Below, in pieces: positions 9,681 to 18,152 of a stretch of 64,000 nucleotides of DNA. The position numbers and the translations under genes are program-made. The stretch is from Actinobaculum massiliense (lineage in GTDB: Bacteria > Actinomycetota > Actinomycetes > Actinomycetales > Actinomycetaceae), in assembly GCF_001457435.1 (NCBI RefSeq), contig NZ_LN881717.1, forward strand, positions 1,249,339-1,313,338. The letters are read 5' to 3'. The number at the start of each line of letters is the position of its first letter. The stretch's first letter is position 1. The notes under the pieces were generated by a model. It worked only from the letters and a program-made list of their open reading frames with translations. It was not told where the DNA came from and made no database searches.

Positions 9681-10799
9681 TTAGCGGAGAGCTTCAGGAA
9701 TCCGTGAAGTGAAATCTTCTCGCGCCGCGAGTTCGGCCAAGTTGCCGGAGTGGCCGGCGCGATGCGCGAGCGGCACTTCCTCGCCCGGGCGCACCGGCCC
9801 CGGCGCCGTCGATGATTCCGCGTTTGTTGACGGACCGCCGAAGGGCGAGCCGCCGAGCTTCTCGCGTCCATGCTCGCTCAGCCAGTTCGAGGTGTCAGGC
9901 CCGCAAGGCATGATTTGAGTGGGATTCACATCCTCGTGAACCATGTAGTAATGCGCCTTGATCTGCTCGAAGTCGACGGTATCGCCGAAACCTGGCGTCT
10001 GGAAAAGATCCCGCGCGTATCCCCACAGATGTTCAAATTCGTTGAGCTTCATTTCGTTCGTCTTGAAATGGCTGTGGTAAACCGCGTCAAATCGCACCAG
10101 CGTGGTAAATAGGCGCACGTCTGCTTCGGTGATGTGCTCGCCCATCAGGTAGCGGCGCGAGGAAAGGTGCTGGTCAATGACGTGTAGCGCGGAAAAAAGT
10201 CGCAGGTAGGCCTCGGTGTATGCGCTTTGCGAGCCGGCGAATCCGCATCGGTACACTCCGTTGTTGATCTCGGTGTAGATATAGCGCATCACCTGGTCCA
10301 TCTCCTCGTGGAGCGGGGCGGGGTAGAGGTCCGGGGCGCCCGGGCGGTGGAATTCTCGCCACTCCGAACCGAAATCGAGGGTGATCTGCGCGAAATCGTT
10401 CGTGGCAACCTCGCCAGTGGTGGTGTCGACGACGGCGGGGACGGTTACGCCGAGGCTAAATTCCGGATCGCGTTTGAGGTAGGCATCGCGCAGGAAGTGA
10501 ATGCCGAGAACAGGGTCAACGCCACCTTCGTTCAGGTCGAAAACCCACGAGCGCTCATCGTGCGTGGGTCCGGGCATTCCCAGGGAAATGACATCTTCGA
10601 GTCCGAGTAGGCGGCGCACAATTATCGTGCGGTTTGCCCACGGGCACGCGCGCGCTGCAATCAGGCGGTACCGGCCCGGCTCAACGGGGAATCCGTCGCG
10701 TCCATCGCGAGTAATGCGGGTGGTGATATAGCTTTCGTCGCGATTGTAGGGCTTACCCTTATCCGTGAATTTCGCGCCGATTTTCTCCGACCCTGTCAT
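9681..10799 (-). CDS. Glutathionyl-hydroquinone reductase-like (Xi-class glutathione transferase family)
   Basis: Cytosolic thioredoxin-fold enzyme of the ECM4/YqjG family, which reduces thiol-quinone conjugates. Family features are the active-site CPWA at Cys52, PGRYRLIAARACPWANR before it, TVPAVVDTTTGEVATNDF for thiol binding, and the helical C-terminal domain with RYLMGEHITEADVRLFTTLVRFD and NPTQIMPCGPD. At 372 residues it is about 40 longer than usual, with a Pro/Ser-rich tail that contains a variant of the dispersed word (TNAESS peptide). Start ATG at 10799 has GGGAGGAAAA. Actinobacteria commonly use mycothiol rather than glutathione, so the true thiol cofactor is open. Confidence 0.85.
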   Translation of the reverse strand: MTGSEKIGAKFTDKGKPYNRDESYITTRITRDGRDGFPVEPGRYRLIAARACPWANRTIIVRRLLGLEDVISLGMPGPTHDERSWVFDLNEGGVDPVLGIHFLRDAYLKRDPEFSLGVTVPAVVDTTTGEVATNDFAQITLDFGSEWREFHRPGAPDLYPAPLHEEMDQVMRYIYTEINNGVYRCGFAGSQSAYTEAYLRLFSALHVIDQHLSSRRYLMGEHITEADVRLFTTLVRFDAVYHSHFKTNEMKLNEFEHLWGYARDLFQTPGFGDTVDFEQIKAHYYMVHEDVNPTQIMPCGPDTSNWLSEHGREKLGGSPFGGPSTNAESSTAPGPVRPGEEVPLAHRAGHSGNLAELAAREDFTSRIPEALR

Positions 10800-10906
10800 T
10801 TTTCCTCCCGCCCTGGCTACTGATTTTCGAGGCGAAAAATTTCTACCCCGAACTAAACTAGTTGAAAATTATAGCAAAATTAAAGCCACTCGCGGTCGCG
10901 AAAAAT

Positions 10907-11028
10907 CGCGGAATTATCGTACTAACTCGCGCTCGCGATAATTCCGTGAAATTGTCGCAGCAACTTCACGCCCGAAAAACTCGCGGAATTATCGCTGGCG
11001 GGAAGGGTTAGAAAACGCGGAACTATTG
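10907..11028. repeat. Cluster of four dispersed-word copies in one spacer
   Basis: Within 122 bases the spacer holds exact CGCGGAATTATCG at 10907-10919 and 10982-10994, an inverted near-copy CGATAATTCCGTG at 10936-10948, and a variant CGCGGAACTATTG at 11016-11028. Three of the four are preceded by an A-rich run (GAAAAA or GAAAAC). No reading frame or clear promoter was seen here. Confidence 0.92.
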
Positions 11029-11034
11029 CGCTAG

Positions 11035-11433
11035 CTACTGCCAGATGAGCTGGGCGATGAAGGCTCCTAGAAGGAAAGCCAGGGTTGCGGTGGCGTAGTT
11101 GCCAAGCACGAGCGCGCAAGCTTTACCCCACTTGCCAGTGCGGGCAAGCTTGACGCCGTCGACCATCGCCGTCGAGAAAGTTGTGAAACCGCCCAAAAAA
11201 CCGGCGACGAGAATCATCCTCAGCGCCACGAACTCTAGGCTCGGCTGGGGACCGGTGGCGGAGAGGATACCGACGAAAAACGAGCCGATAATGTTGACGG
11301 TGAAAATTCCAGCCGGCCAGCCGAAGCGGCCGCGGTTGGTGATGAACTCGTCGAGAAGTGCGCGCGCGACGGCGCCGAATCCGCCAGCGAAAGCGATGAA
11401 TATGCCCATCATGTACGGGTCGGTGTAAATCAT
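11035..11433 (-). CDS. fluC: Fluoride ion channel, subunit 1
   Basis: CrcB/FluC membrane protein of 132 residues with four hydrophobic helices. It works as an antiparallel dimer that exports fluoride and protects glycolytic enzymes. Family signatures visible are GGFGAVARALL near the N-terminus, NIIGSFFVGI in the second helix with the pore Asn, and GFLGGFTTFSTAMVD in the third with the sodium-binding break and fluoride-lining Phe/Thr. Its ATG overlaps the stop of the second fluC gene (ATGA), so the two are co-translated. Confidence 0.95.
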   Translation of the reverse strand: MIYTDPYMMGIFIAFAGGFGAVARALLDEFITNRGRFGWPAGIFTVNIIGSFFVGILSATGPQPSLEFVALRMILVAGFLGGFTTFSTAMVDGVKLARTGKWGKACALVLGNYATATLAFLLGAFIAQLIWQ

Positions 11434-11891
11434 GCCCGCTCACCCCGCTTCGGAGCCAGGCGCGCGCCGAGCGCCACCCCGAGCCAGGCGGCCGCGAATC
11501 CCACGCCGAGTGAACCAAATATATAGGTGAAAGCTCTCGCGTAGCCCGCGACGCCGAAACTCGGCGCCAGGTATACGAGCCAGGTGCCCTGCGAGACAAA
11601 GGTTCCGTAGGTGGTGAAGCCGCCGCAAAATCCGGTGCCGAGGAAAATCTTGAGGTGTCCGTTTCGCGAGTCCGGGCCGGCCTTGCGCCCAGCCCAAATG
11701 CCTGTAATCAAGCCGAGAAGAAACGCGCCGATAATATTTACGGCGCACGTTGCGGCAAGCTCTCGCGGTTCGTCCGGCATCTGGCTCACTGCGGCAACGG
11801 CCAAGGGCACGAGGTAGCGCAAAAGCGTGCCGAGTGCGCCTCCGAGGAAAATAGCGCCGAGCGCAATCGGGTCCCGGTGGAGTGATGCCAT
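11430..11891 (-). CDS. fluC: Fluoride ion channel, subunit 2
   Basis: Second CrcB/FluC protein, 153 residues, four hydrophobic helices. It shows GALGTLLRYLVPLAV, NIIGAFLLGLITG and GFCGGFTTYGTFVSQG, matching the pore motifs of the family. It precedes and overlaps the first subunit by four bases. Tandem fluC genes often encode obligate heterodimers, with one chain keeping one functional pore; whether that holds here is inferred. No fluoride riboswitch was recognised upstream. Confidence 0.94.
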   Translation of the reverse strand: MASLHRDPIALGAIFLGGALGTLLRYLVPLAVAAVSQMPDEPRELAATCAVNIIGAFLLGLITGIWAGRKAGPDSRNGHLKIFLGTGFCGGFTTYGTFVSQGTWLVYLAPSFGVAGYARAFTYIFGSLGVGFAAAWLGVALGARLAPKRGERA

Positions 11892-11915
11892 GGCGCTAGA
11901 TTACGCCACGGGCGG

Positions 11916-13586
11916 CTAGTCCAGCGAGGCCACATCGGCATTTCGTGCAATTTCGTACCCGGATTCGGAAAAATCGGTGCTCCAGACCCCGCCAAACTTT
12001 TCCGCGCCGAAGGTTTCGGCGGAGGACTTCGAACACGGGGAGAATGCAACCAGGTTGGGCTCGGCTCCCTCGGACGTACCGGACCAATACACGTTATTCG
12101 TGGGCACGAGGTACGCGAGCAAACAAATGTCGGTAACGACGGTATTTCCATTCCCGACGCCGTCTATCAGGCTCTGTGCAGCCTGGCGGTTGGCCTCGCT
12201 CGATAATTGGGGATTTTTCAACCAGGCGCCGAATCCGTTATTGGCCGTTCCGAACAAAGTCCCCGCTAGTGCGATGATTACCGCTCCCCAAGTGAGAATT
12301 TGCGAGGTTGCGTGGGCAGCAGCAACCGACTCGGTCGGCTTACTGGTGGCAACAGTGCCTGGCTTACTCGTCAAAAGCTCGGAATCATCGTCATGCAAAA
12401 CCGCGGAATTATCGCTGTACGAACCGGTGTCCTGATTACCAGGCGATTGCTTGCCCGGCCGGGCGCTTCGCGGCCATCTTGCCCGGAGCCGGCAGGCGCC
12501 GTCGACCAGCGCGAGCGCGGCGATGGGCATCAGAACCGCGGAGTAGTGCCAGTCCATCCCCCAATAGAACTCAACATTGCCGGCGAAGCGCCAGATTAGC
12601 GTGGGCAGGGCGACGATCACGAGCGGGCTGACGAGCCCCACCAGGCCGGCGGTGGCGATGGTGAAAAGCAAGGTCACGGCCATCATTCCGATGCGCGTCA
12701 TGGCGTCATGGTCGGAGCCGGTGAGGCGGTTCGTGTACTCCCAGCCACCGGCGTTGTTCATAATTGTCAGGAAGATAAGGCTTGCCACCAGCCAGCCAAT
12801 TCCCCAGACGATGAGCCATTTGCCGATTCGTCCCTCGCGGGTGGCGATCGCGCGGCGCCAGCGCTTGTACCCGCGGCGCTCGCGCTCGGCGACCACCTGC
12901 GCGACGATAAGCGCCAGGCCGAACGCCGCCACGGTGACGCCCATATCTTCTTTGACGAAAACATTGAGGCCTACCAGGATCGCAGCGGCGCGCAAATGCC
13001 CGGTCAGTGCGCACGTAATGCCGAAAGCAAGAAGTGGCACCGCGAAGGCGATCTCGTGGAACTGCGCCACGATCGCCGCGGTGAGGCCCCAGCTAAAAGC
13101 GTATGAAATGCCGAGCACGCTACCGGCCGTCGCGCCCAGGCGGCGCATCGCAAGCGAGCAGACGGGCACAATGCTGATGGCAAACAGCAGATTCTGCACC
13201 ACGAGGAGCGTAGATCCCGAGGGCCAAAGCCGGAAAATCGGCCCGAGCAACACCAGAATTGGGTGGAAGTGGTCGCCAAGCAAGTTGAAGCCGTCGCCTT
13301 TGATATTCACGATCGGCGCCTGGAAATGCGCGTAACGGTCGGCCAGCTGGGTGAAAATGCCCAGGTCCCACGAGGGTGCGCGGAAACTCTGCCACTGCGC
13401 CAGCGAAAATCCGGTGTAAATGACGAAGGCCAGGCTCGCCAGCAGGCAGGGGATGACCACGCGGAGCGCTTGCGTGGTTGGGGGGAGGGTACGGGAGATG
13501 CGCGATTGCGGAGCGGTAGTGAGCTGCGCGTTCGCCTCCGCGGCTCGGCCTTCTGCCGCCTCCTTGCGCGGTGCGTGCGAAGTCAT
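11916..13586 (-). CDS. DUF2079 family integral membrane protein (copy 2)
   Basis: Multi-spanning membrane protein of 556 residues. It matches the DUF2079 type: LAQWQSFRAPSWDLGIFTQL then GDHFHPILVLLGPIFRLWPSG, many helices, and a hydrophilic C-terminal domain. Such proteins resemble membrane glycosyltransferases in layout, but no activity is established. The start is ATG at 13586, with AGGAGCTGAGG upstream; the frame to 13766 has no support. It begins two bases after the stop of its paralogue, so both belong to one operon with the UPF0104 gene. A linker near residue 420-450 contains an exact dispersed word (SDNSAVL peptide). Confidence 0.8.
   Translation of the reverse strand: MTSHAPRKEAAEGRAAEANAQLTTAPQSRISRTLPPTTQALRVVIPCLLASLAFVIYTGFSLAQWQSFRAPSWDLGIFTQLADRYAHFQAPIVNIKGDGFNLLGDHFHPILVLLGPIFRLWPSGSTLLVVQNLLFAISIVPVCSLAMRRLGATAGSVLGISYAFSWGLTAAIVAQFHEIAFAVPLLAFGITCALTGHLRAAAILVGLNVFVKEDMGVTVAAFGLALIVAQVVAERERRGYKRWRRAIATREGRIGKWLIVWGIGWLVASLIFLTIMNNAGGWEYTNRLTGSDHDAMTRIGMMAVTLLFTIATAGLVGLVSPLVIVALPTLIWRFAGNVEFYWGMDWHYSAVLMPIAALALVDGACRLRARWPRSARPGKQSPGNQDTGSYSDNSAVLHDDDSELLTSKPGTVATSKPTESVAAAHATSQILTWGAVIIALAGTLFGTANNGFGAWLKNPQLSSEANRQAAQSLIDGVGNGNTVVTDICLLAYLVPTNNVYWSGTSEGAEPNLVAFSPCSKSSAETFGAEKFGGVWSTDFSESGYEIARNADVASLD
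12402..12414 (+). repeat. Dispersed 13-mer CGCGGAATTATCG, exact copy inside DUF2079 gene
   Basis: Falls in the hydrophilic linker of the 11916-13586 gene and writes DNSA on the coding strand. A variant (CGGAATCATCG) lies 22 bases to its left. Confidence 0.9.
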
Positions 13587-13588
13587 CC

Positions 13589-15310
13589 TCAGCTCCTTTC
13601 TTTCATCACAACCACGTATGCCTCGCGGTCGAGTTTCACTTCCCAGATCCCGCCGAAATGCTCGGTGGCCCAAATGGCCACGGTGAGGCCCGAGCCGTGG
13701 TTGAGCCGATTCGAGAAGAAAATCGTATCGACCTCGTCTTCGGCGCCGCGGTAGGAATGCTCCCACAAAACGCGGTTACCAGGTACAACGTACGACATTG
13801 TGATGACATCGGTGAGAACCGTCCGCCCCTGGCCTACCATCTCGATGCCAGTGCGCCCGGCGGCCTGCTCAGCTGGGCTTTGCGCCGCGCCGTATTTAGG
13901 AACCGAGTTCCAGGCTTGCGTGTTTCCGCGGCCTGTCGCCCAGCTGCCGAATCCGTTGGTGGACGTTCCAATGAGCGAGGAGCCCAAGGCGACGACGCCG
14001 CAGCACACCACGATCTTTTTTCGCAAAGTAGCGCTACCCAGGTGATCGGCCGCCTTGAGCCGGGAGGCGGCGTCGATAAGCGCAATGAACATAATCGGCG
14101 CGATTACCGCGGAGTAATGCCACAGGATCGTCCAGTAATACGGGTTATTTCCCGCGAAACGCCAGGCGAGGGTGGGGAGCAAAAGAGCCGCCCACGGGCT
14201 CGCGCATCCGATAATTCCGAGCGAAGTGACGATGAAAATAATGGTCGGAAGCTTCACGTCCAGCGGTAGCAAAATTCCAAAGATGCCGGGGGCCGAGTCG
14301 GATTCGATCCGGTTTGTATACTCCCAGGCGCCCTGGCCGGAGAAAGCCGGAAGAATAACCTGGGTGGCCAGAATGAACCAGGTAAGGCCCCAGACCATGA
14401 GGAATGCGCCTATCCGCGCCTCGCTCCGCGATGATTCCGCGTTTTTTGCGCGGGTGCGCGTTCCCGATGATTCCGTCTTTTTTGCGCGGGTGCGCGTTCC
14501 CGATGATTCCGTCTTTTTTGTGCGGCCCAGCCAGGCGAGGAAAAGCACCAGCGCACCGAACGCGAAAACAGTTAGGCCCATGTCTTCTTTGACGAAAACC
14601 AGAAGCACGATTTGCGCGGCGGCCCGGCGCTGCTTTCCCCACAGCCAATTGGTTATTCCGAAGGCCAGAAGCGGCACGGCGAAGGCGATTTCATGGAATT
14701 GCACCACGAGGGCGGAGGTGAGTCCCCAGCTCAGCGCATATGCCACGCCGATAATCGCGCCAAAGCGTAGGCGCTCGCGAGCAAGTTTCATGACGGGATA
14801 AACCGAGAGTGCAAAAAGCGCGGACTGCAGGGTCAGAAGCATCATCCCGCTCGGCCAGAGAGCGAAGAGTGGCCCGGTCAGCAGGAGAATTGGATGGAAG
14901 TGGTCGCCCCACAGGTTGTAACCGGGAGCCTTGATGTCCACGATGGGCGGGAACTTCCCGCGCGCGTACTGGTCTGCCAGCTGGGTAAAAATACCGTGAT
15001 CCCACGAGACCGAGGAAAAATTGGCCCAGGTGTAGGCGGAAAATCCTAGATAAACGCCGAACGCCACGAGGGCCAGGAGTGCCGCCACGCCGTCGATTTC
15101 GGGGCGACGACGCCGTAGCACCCCGCGGGGTTCTCTGGCACTTTCGTGCCGCGGGCCAGCCGCAGGGTGCTGGTTCGTCGCATTGTGCAATTCCGCATTA
15201 CGCGATGCTGCATCGCGAGATCCCGCAGCATCCCCCGAACCCACCCGAGTACCCGATGATTCCGCCGATTCTTCCGCGCGCAAATGCTCGGCCGAGTGAG
15301 CAGCGCTCAC
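13589..15310 (-). CDS. DUF2079 family integral membrane protein (copy 1)
   Basis: Paralogue of the next gene, 573 residues, with the same hallmarks: FSAYTWANFSSVSWDHGIFTQ, then GDHFHPILLLTGPLFALWPSG and VQFHEIAFAVPLLAFGI. It begins with a hydrophilic tail of about 70 residues and has an inserted cytoplasmic loop made of a 12-residue repeat (TESSGTRTRAKK) coded by tandem DNA repeats. It starts at a GTG at 15310 that overlaps the stop of the UPF0104 gene (GTGA). The function is unknown; the operon suggests a joint role in moving or transferring envelope lipids or sugars. Confidence 0.8.
   Translation of the reverse strand: MSAAHSAEHLRAEESAESSGTRVGSGDAAGSRDAASRNAELHNATNQHPAAGPRHESAREPRGVLRRRRPEIDGVAALLALVAFGVYLGFSAYTWANFSSVSWDHGIFTQLADQYARGKFPPIVDIKAPGYNLWGDHFHPILLLTGPLFALWPSGMMLLTLQSALFALSVYPVMKLARERLRFGAIIGVAYALSWGLTSALVVQFHEIAFAVPLLAFGITNWLWGKQRRAAAQIVLLVFVKEDMGLTVFAFGALVLFLAWLGRTKKTESSGTRTRAKKTESSGTRTRAKNAESSRSEARIGAFLMVWGLTWFILATQVILPAFSGQGAWEYTNRIESDSAPGIFGILLPLDVKLPTIIFIVTSLGIIGCASPWAALLLPTLAWRFAGNNPYYWTILWHYSAVIAPIMFIALIDAASRLKAADHLGSATLRKKIVVCCGVVALGSSLIGTSTNGFGSWATGRGNTQAWNSVPKYGAAQSPAEQAAGRTGIEMVGQGRTVLTDVITMSYVVPGNRVLWEHSYRGAEDEVDTIFFSNRLNHGSGLTVAIWATEHFGGIWEVKLDREAYVVVMKERS
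14430..14524 (-). repeat. 36-bp in-frame tandem repeat carrying the dispersed word variant
   Basis: Units begin at 14430, 14466 and 14502 (the last partial). Each starts GATGATTCCG followed by C/TC, a T-run and GCGCGGGTGCGCG. The 36-base period equals 12 codons, so copy-number change would not break the reading frame. Confidence 0.93.
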
Positions 15311-18006
15311 ACGCGCTCCCGCTTTTGCAGCCAGCGCAGGGCCACCCAGCCGATGGGCACGCGAATCCAGAAGGTCACCACGCGATAGAGCATCGCCGTC
15401 GAGAATGCCACCGAATAGGGAATCCCCGCCACTACCAGGCCGCCGGTCAGGGCCGCCTCAACTGGGCCAATGCCGCCGGGCGAAGGCACCAGGGAGCCCA
15501 CCGAATTGGAGACCAGGTAGGTAATTGCTAGCGTGGTAATCGGGAGCGAGCCGCCGAATGCGGCCAGCGACAGGCCGAAGGCGCCAACAAAACTGGCGGT
15601 TTGCACCAGAGAGCCACCGAAGCCGGCCGCCAGGCGCGAGGGGTGGGTGGCCAGCCAGACCATACGCGGCCAGATTTGCTCCAGGGTGGGGCGAATTTTT
15701 GCCAGAATCCAGCGCCGCAGGGGGCGGATGAAGAGCACCGCCGCTACCACGGCCGCGGCCACAACCACGCCGATCATCACCGAGCCGGAGGGCAGGGAAA
15801 CCGCGCCGAAATCACCGGTGAGCAGGCCGAGCATGAGGAGCAACAGAATTGTGGCAACGAACTGCGCCACTTGCACTAGCGAGACCGTTGCCACCGCAAC
15901 CGGGGTGGCCACCTTATTCTTCTGCAAATAGCGCAGGTTGAGGGCAGCCGGGCCGATGCCGGCGGGCATCACCAGGCCCACCACGGAAGCCGCAATCTGC
16001 ACCAGCGTCACCTCGCCGAGCTTGAGCTTCTCGGCCGTGTAAGCCTTGAGGAGGAGGCCCGAGCCCAGGTAAGTGAGCATTCCGACCACAAAGGCCGCGA
16101 TCGCCCAGACGAAGTTGGCGGTGCGCAAGGTCTCCACCAGCTCGTTGAAGTTGATGGAGCCGAGGAGGATAAATAGGGCCACGGCGCCGATCAGCGCGGT
16201 GATCATGGTCCGCAGGGAGAAGCGGGTGAGCTTGGGTGCCTGCACCGTTCCGGTCTGCGGGAGTTCTTCGGTGAGGGTGTCGCGCAGGTGCTGAAGGTCC
16301 TTGCGGTCCTCGAACATCTGCATGGTTTCCTGCGGAATAATCGCGCGCTGCAAAACCGGCGCGATGGTGGACATCTGGCCGGCCGGAATGCGGCGCCGTG
16401 CCGAGGCGACGGCGCGTTCCCTTCCCACGGCCGCGCTCATCATTGCCAGCGCCTGCGCCAAATCCACCTGACGGCTCAGCTCGGAGGCCGCTACCGTCCC
16501 GTTGCGCCAATGCACAATATGCGCGGAATCTTCGGCGACCATTACCGTCGAGGCGCGCACGTCCTGATGCGAAAGCCCGGCGCGATGCGCGGTGAGGAGT
16601 GAATCCCATACCGAATCGAGCGCGGCGTCCGAAACGGCGTCGGCGGTGAGGGTGCTGAGCGGAACGGCGTCGTCGAGCGTAAAGGTGACCACCATGGAAG
16701 AATCGCCGCCGGCGGTATGCGGGTGGCGATCGCGGGTCGCGCCCACGGCGGCGGCCTGCTGTTCCATCAACAGCGTGCGCTCGGCGGTTTCCACGATATT
16801 GTCGCCGAAGCGCTCCGTGGCGGCGTTGAGCGTGAAGCGTTTCCATGCCGAGGAAATACGGCCGAGAATTTCTTGGTCGGTGTCGATGAAGGTGACGAGG
16901 CGGGCGGTGCCGTCCGCGAGTTCGGCGATGTAGTTGCGCGCGGTGGCGTCGGTAATCGGCGGGTTGTAGGTGGCGCGCGCGTGCGCGGCGGCGGCGACGG
17001 CGTCGACCTCGCTTTCCACCGCGGGAATTTTCACCTCATCCGAGTCTTCCTCCGCGTCCGATGATTCCGCGTTTTCGACGTCGTTATAAAGCACCCGTCG
17101 GAACTCGCCAAAAGCTGAGGCGTCGATGTAGCCGAGCGCGCCGGACACGTGAATTGACCACGAGTGGAGCTCGCCTTCCTGTTCGTCAATGCGAATGAGG
17201 GCGGTGACGTCGAGTCCCGCGCGCCGCACGAGGCGCACCGCGCTTTCCCCGGACGCTCGTTGCGGTGCGTCGCCGACGGCGAATAGCGCGAAGCGGGCCG
17301 TGGCAATTCCAACCAGAATCGTGAAAATTGCGCCGGTGAGGGACTGCAAGCCCTGTAGAACCGAGAGAATAACGACGACGCCGAGGAGCCACCAGCCCCA
17401 GCGGCTCGCGCGGGAAGCCCGGAACGAGCCCGCGATGGTCAAGAGCACGGAAATGACGGAGACATACGGGAGAATTCCGATGGTCGCCTGCTCATTGAGG
17501 GTTTTTGAGAAAGCCTCGGTGACGGCCGCGAAGGGCAAATAATGGCGGAAAAGCCACAGGCCGCCATAGCAAATGACCACTGAGATGGTCACGGCGGTGG
17601 CGGCGGTCGCCAGGGCTCGCCAGCGCTGATGCCAAATTAGTTCCACCAGAATCCACAGCGGTAACAGCAGGGAAATAATGCCCTCGAGCACGTTGACCGG
17701 CATAAAAAGCACGGTTCGGAGCACGTTTGCGGCCGCGTTAGCGACGTCGTTGGTGACGGCGACGGTGGAGGAAAAGCCGAAAATCGAAATGAGGATAACG
17801 GCAACGATGCCGAGTGTGGAAACAATTCCGGAGACAAGATTCGCCGGACGACGCTGCCAGCGGGCAAGTGAATCCACCAGGAGGACGTCGCGCGGCGGAG
17901 TTAAAACTTCCTCAACGGGGCGCTCGAGCGCGGCATTGGGAAGTTCTTCCCGCAGCTCCGCGAGCGCCTCTTCGGGGCGTAGTTCGCCGTTCTCCTCGGT
18001 GTGCAC
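15307..18006 (-). CDS. UPF0104/LPG-synthase transmembrane protein with kinase-like middle domain
   Basis: Large membrane protein of 899 residues. The N-terminal third has about six hydrophobic helices. The middle (about 250-580) is soluble and contains a protein-kinase-like stretch LTAHRAGLSHQDVRASTVMV, with HQD in place of the usual HRD-type loop and no clear metal-binding DFG, so it looks like a pseudokinase. The C-terminal third is a flippase-like domain of the MprF/AglD type (LVMPAGIGPAALNLRYLQKN and VPSPGGIGPVEAALTGGL). It starts at a GTG at 18006. It leads an operon with the two DUF2079 genes. A function in lipid or lipid-linked sugar translocation is inferred from the C-terminal family only. 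Confidence 0.8.
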   Translation of the reverse strand: MHTEENGELRPEEALAELREELPNAALERPVEEVLTPPRDVLLVDSLARWQRRPANLVSGIVSTLGIVAVILISIFGFSSTVAVTNDVANAAANVLRTVLFMPVNVLEGIISLLLPLWILVELIWHQRWRALATAATAVTISVVICYGGLWLFRHYLPFAAVTEAFSKTLNEQATIGILPYVSVISVLLTIAGSFRASRASRWGWWLLGVVVILSVLQGLQSLTGAIFTILVGIATARFALFAVGDAPQRASGESAVRLVRRAGLDVTALIRIDEQEGELHSWSIHVSGALGYIDASAFGEFRRVLYNDVENAESSDAEEDSDEVKIPAVESEVDAVAAAAHARATYNPPITDATARNYIAELADGTARLVTFIDTDQEILGRISSAWKRFTLNAATERFGDNIVETAERTLLMEQQAAAVGATRDRHPHTAGGDSSMVVTFTLDDAVPLSTLTADAVSDAALDSVWDSLLTAHRAGLSHQDVRASTVMVAEDSAHIVHWRNGTVAASELSRQVDLAQALAMMSAAVGRERAVASARRRIPAGQMSTIAPVLQRAIIPQETMQMFEDRKDLQHLRDTLTEELPQTGTVQAPKLTRFSLRTMITALIGAVALFILLGSINFNELVETLRTANFVWAIAAFVVGMLTYLGSGLLLKAYTAEKLKLGEVTLVQIAASVVGLVMPAGIGPAALNLRYLQKNKVATPVAVATVSLVQVAQFVATILLLLMLGLLTGDFGAVSLPSGSVMIGVVVAAAVVAAVLFIRPLRRWILAKIRPTLEQIWPRMVWLATHPSRLAAGFGGSLVQTASFVGAFGLSLAAFGGSLPITTLAITYLVSNSVGSLVPSPGGIGPVEAALTGGLVVAGIPYSVAFSTAMLYRVVTFWIRVPIGWVALRWLQKRERV

Positions 18007-18077
18007 CTGTTCAGTGTACGCGGAAATCGCATTTTTTCAGCGCTAACGTGAGGATTCCCCCGCGCGCGTCTTCCCAG

Positions 18078-18136
18078 CGATAATTCCGCGAAAGTGGCGG
18101 GCGGTGAGCGAGGCCGGCCTTCCCGATAATTCCGCG
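18078..18136 (-). repeat. Two exact dispersed-word copies in the copA/UPF0104 spacer
   Basis: CGATAATTCCGCG occurs at 18078-18090 and 18124-18136, in the same orientation, each followed by AAAGTKGCG, so the conserved unit extends to about 18 bases here. They lie between the copA stop and the GTG start of the next operon. Confidence 0.93.
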
Positions 18137-18152
18137 AAAGTTGCGAGCGCGG

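Noticed and set aside
12577-13335. 252-codon plus-strand frame within the DUF2079 gene
   Set aside because: Ser/Thr/Arg-rich mirror of a membrane-protein gene, without start signals.
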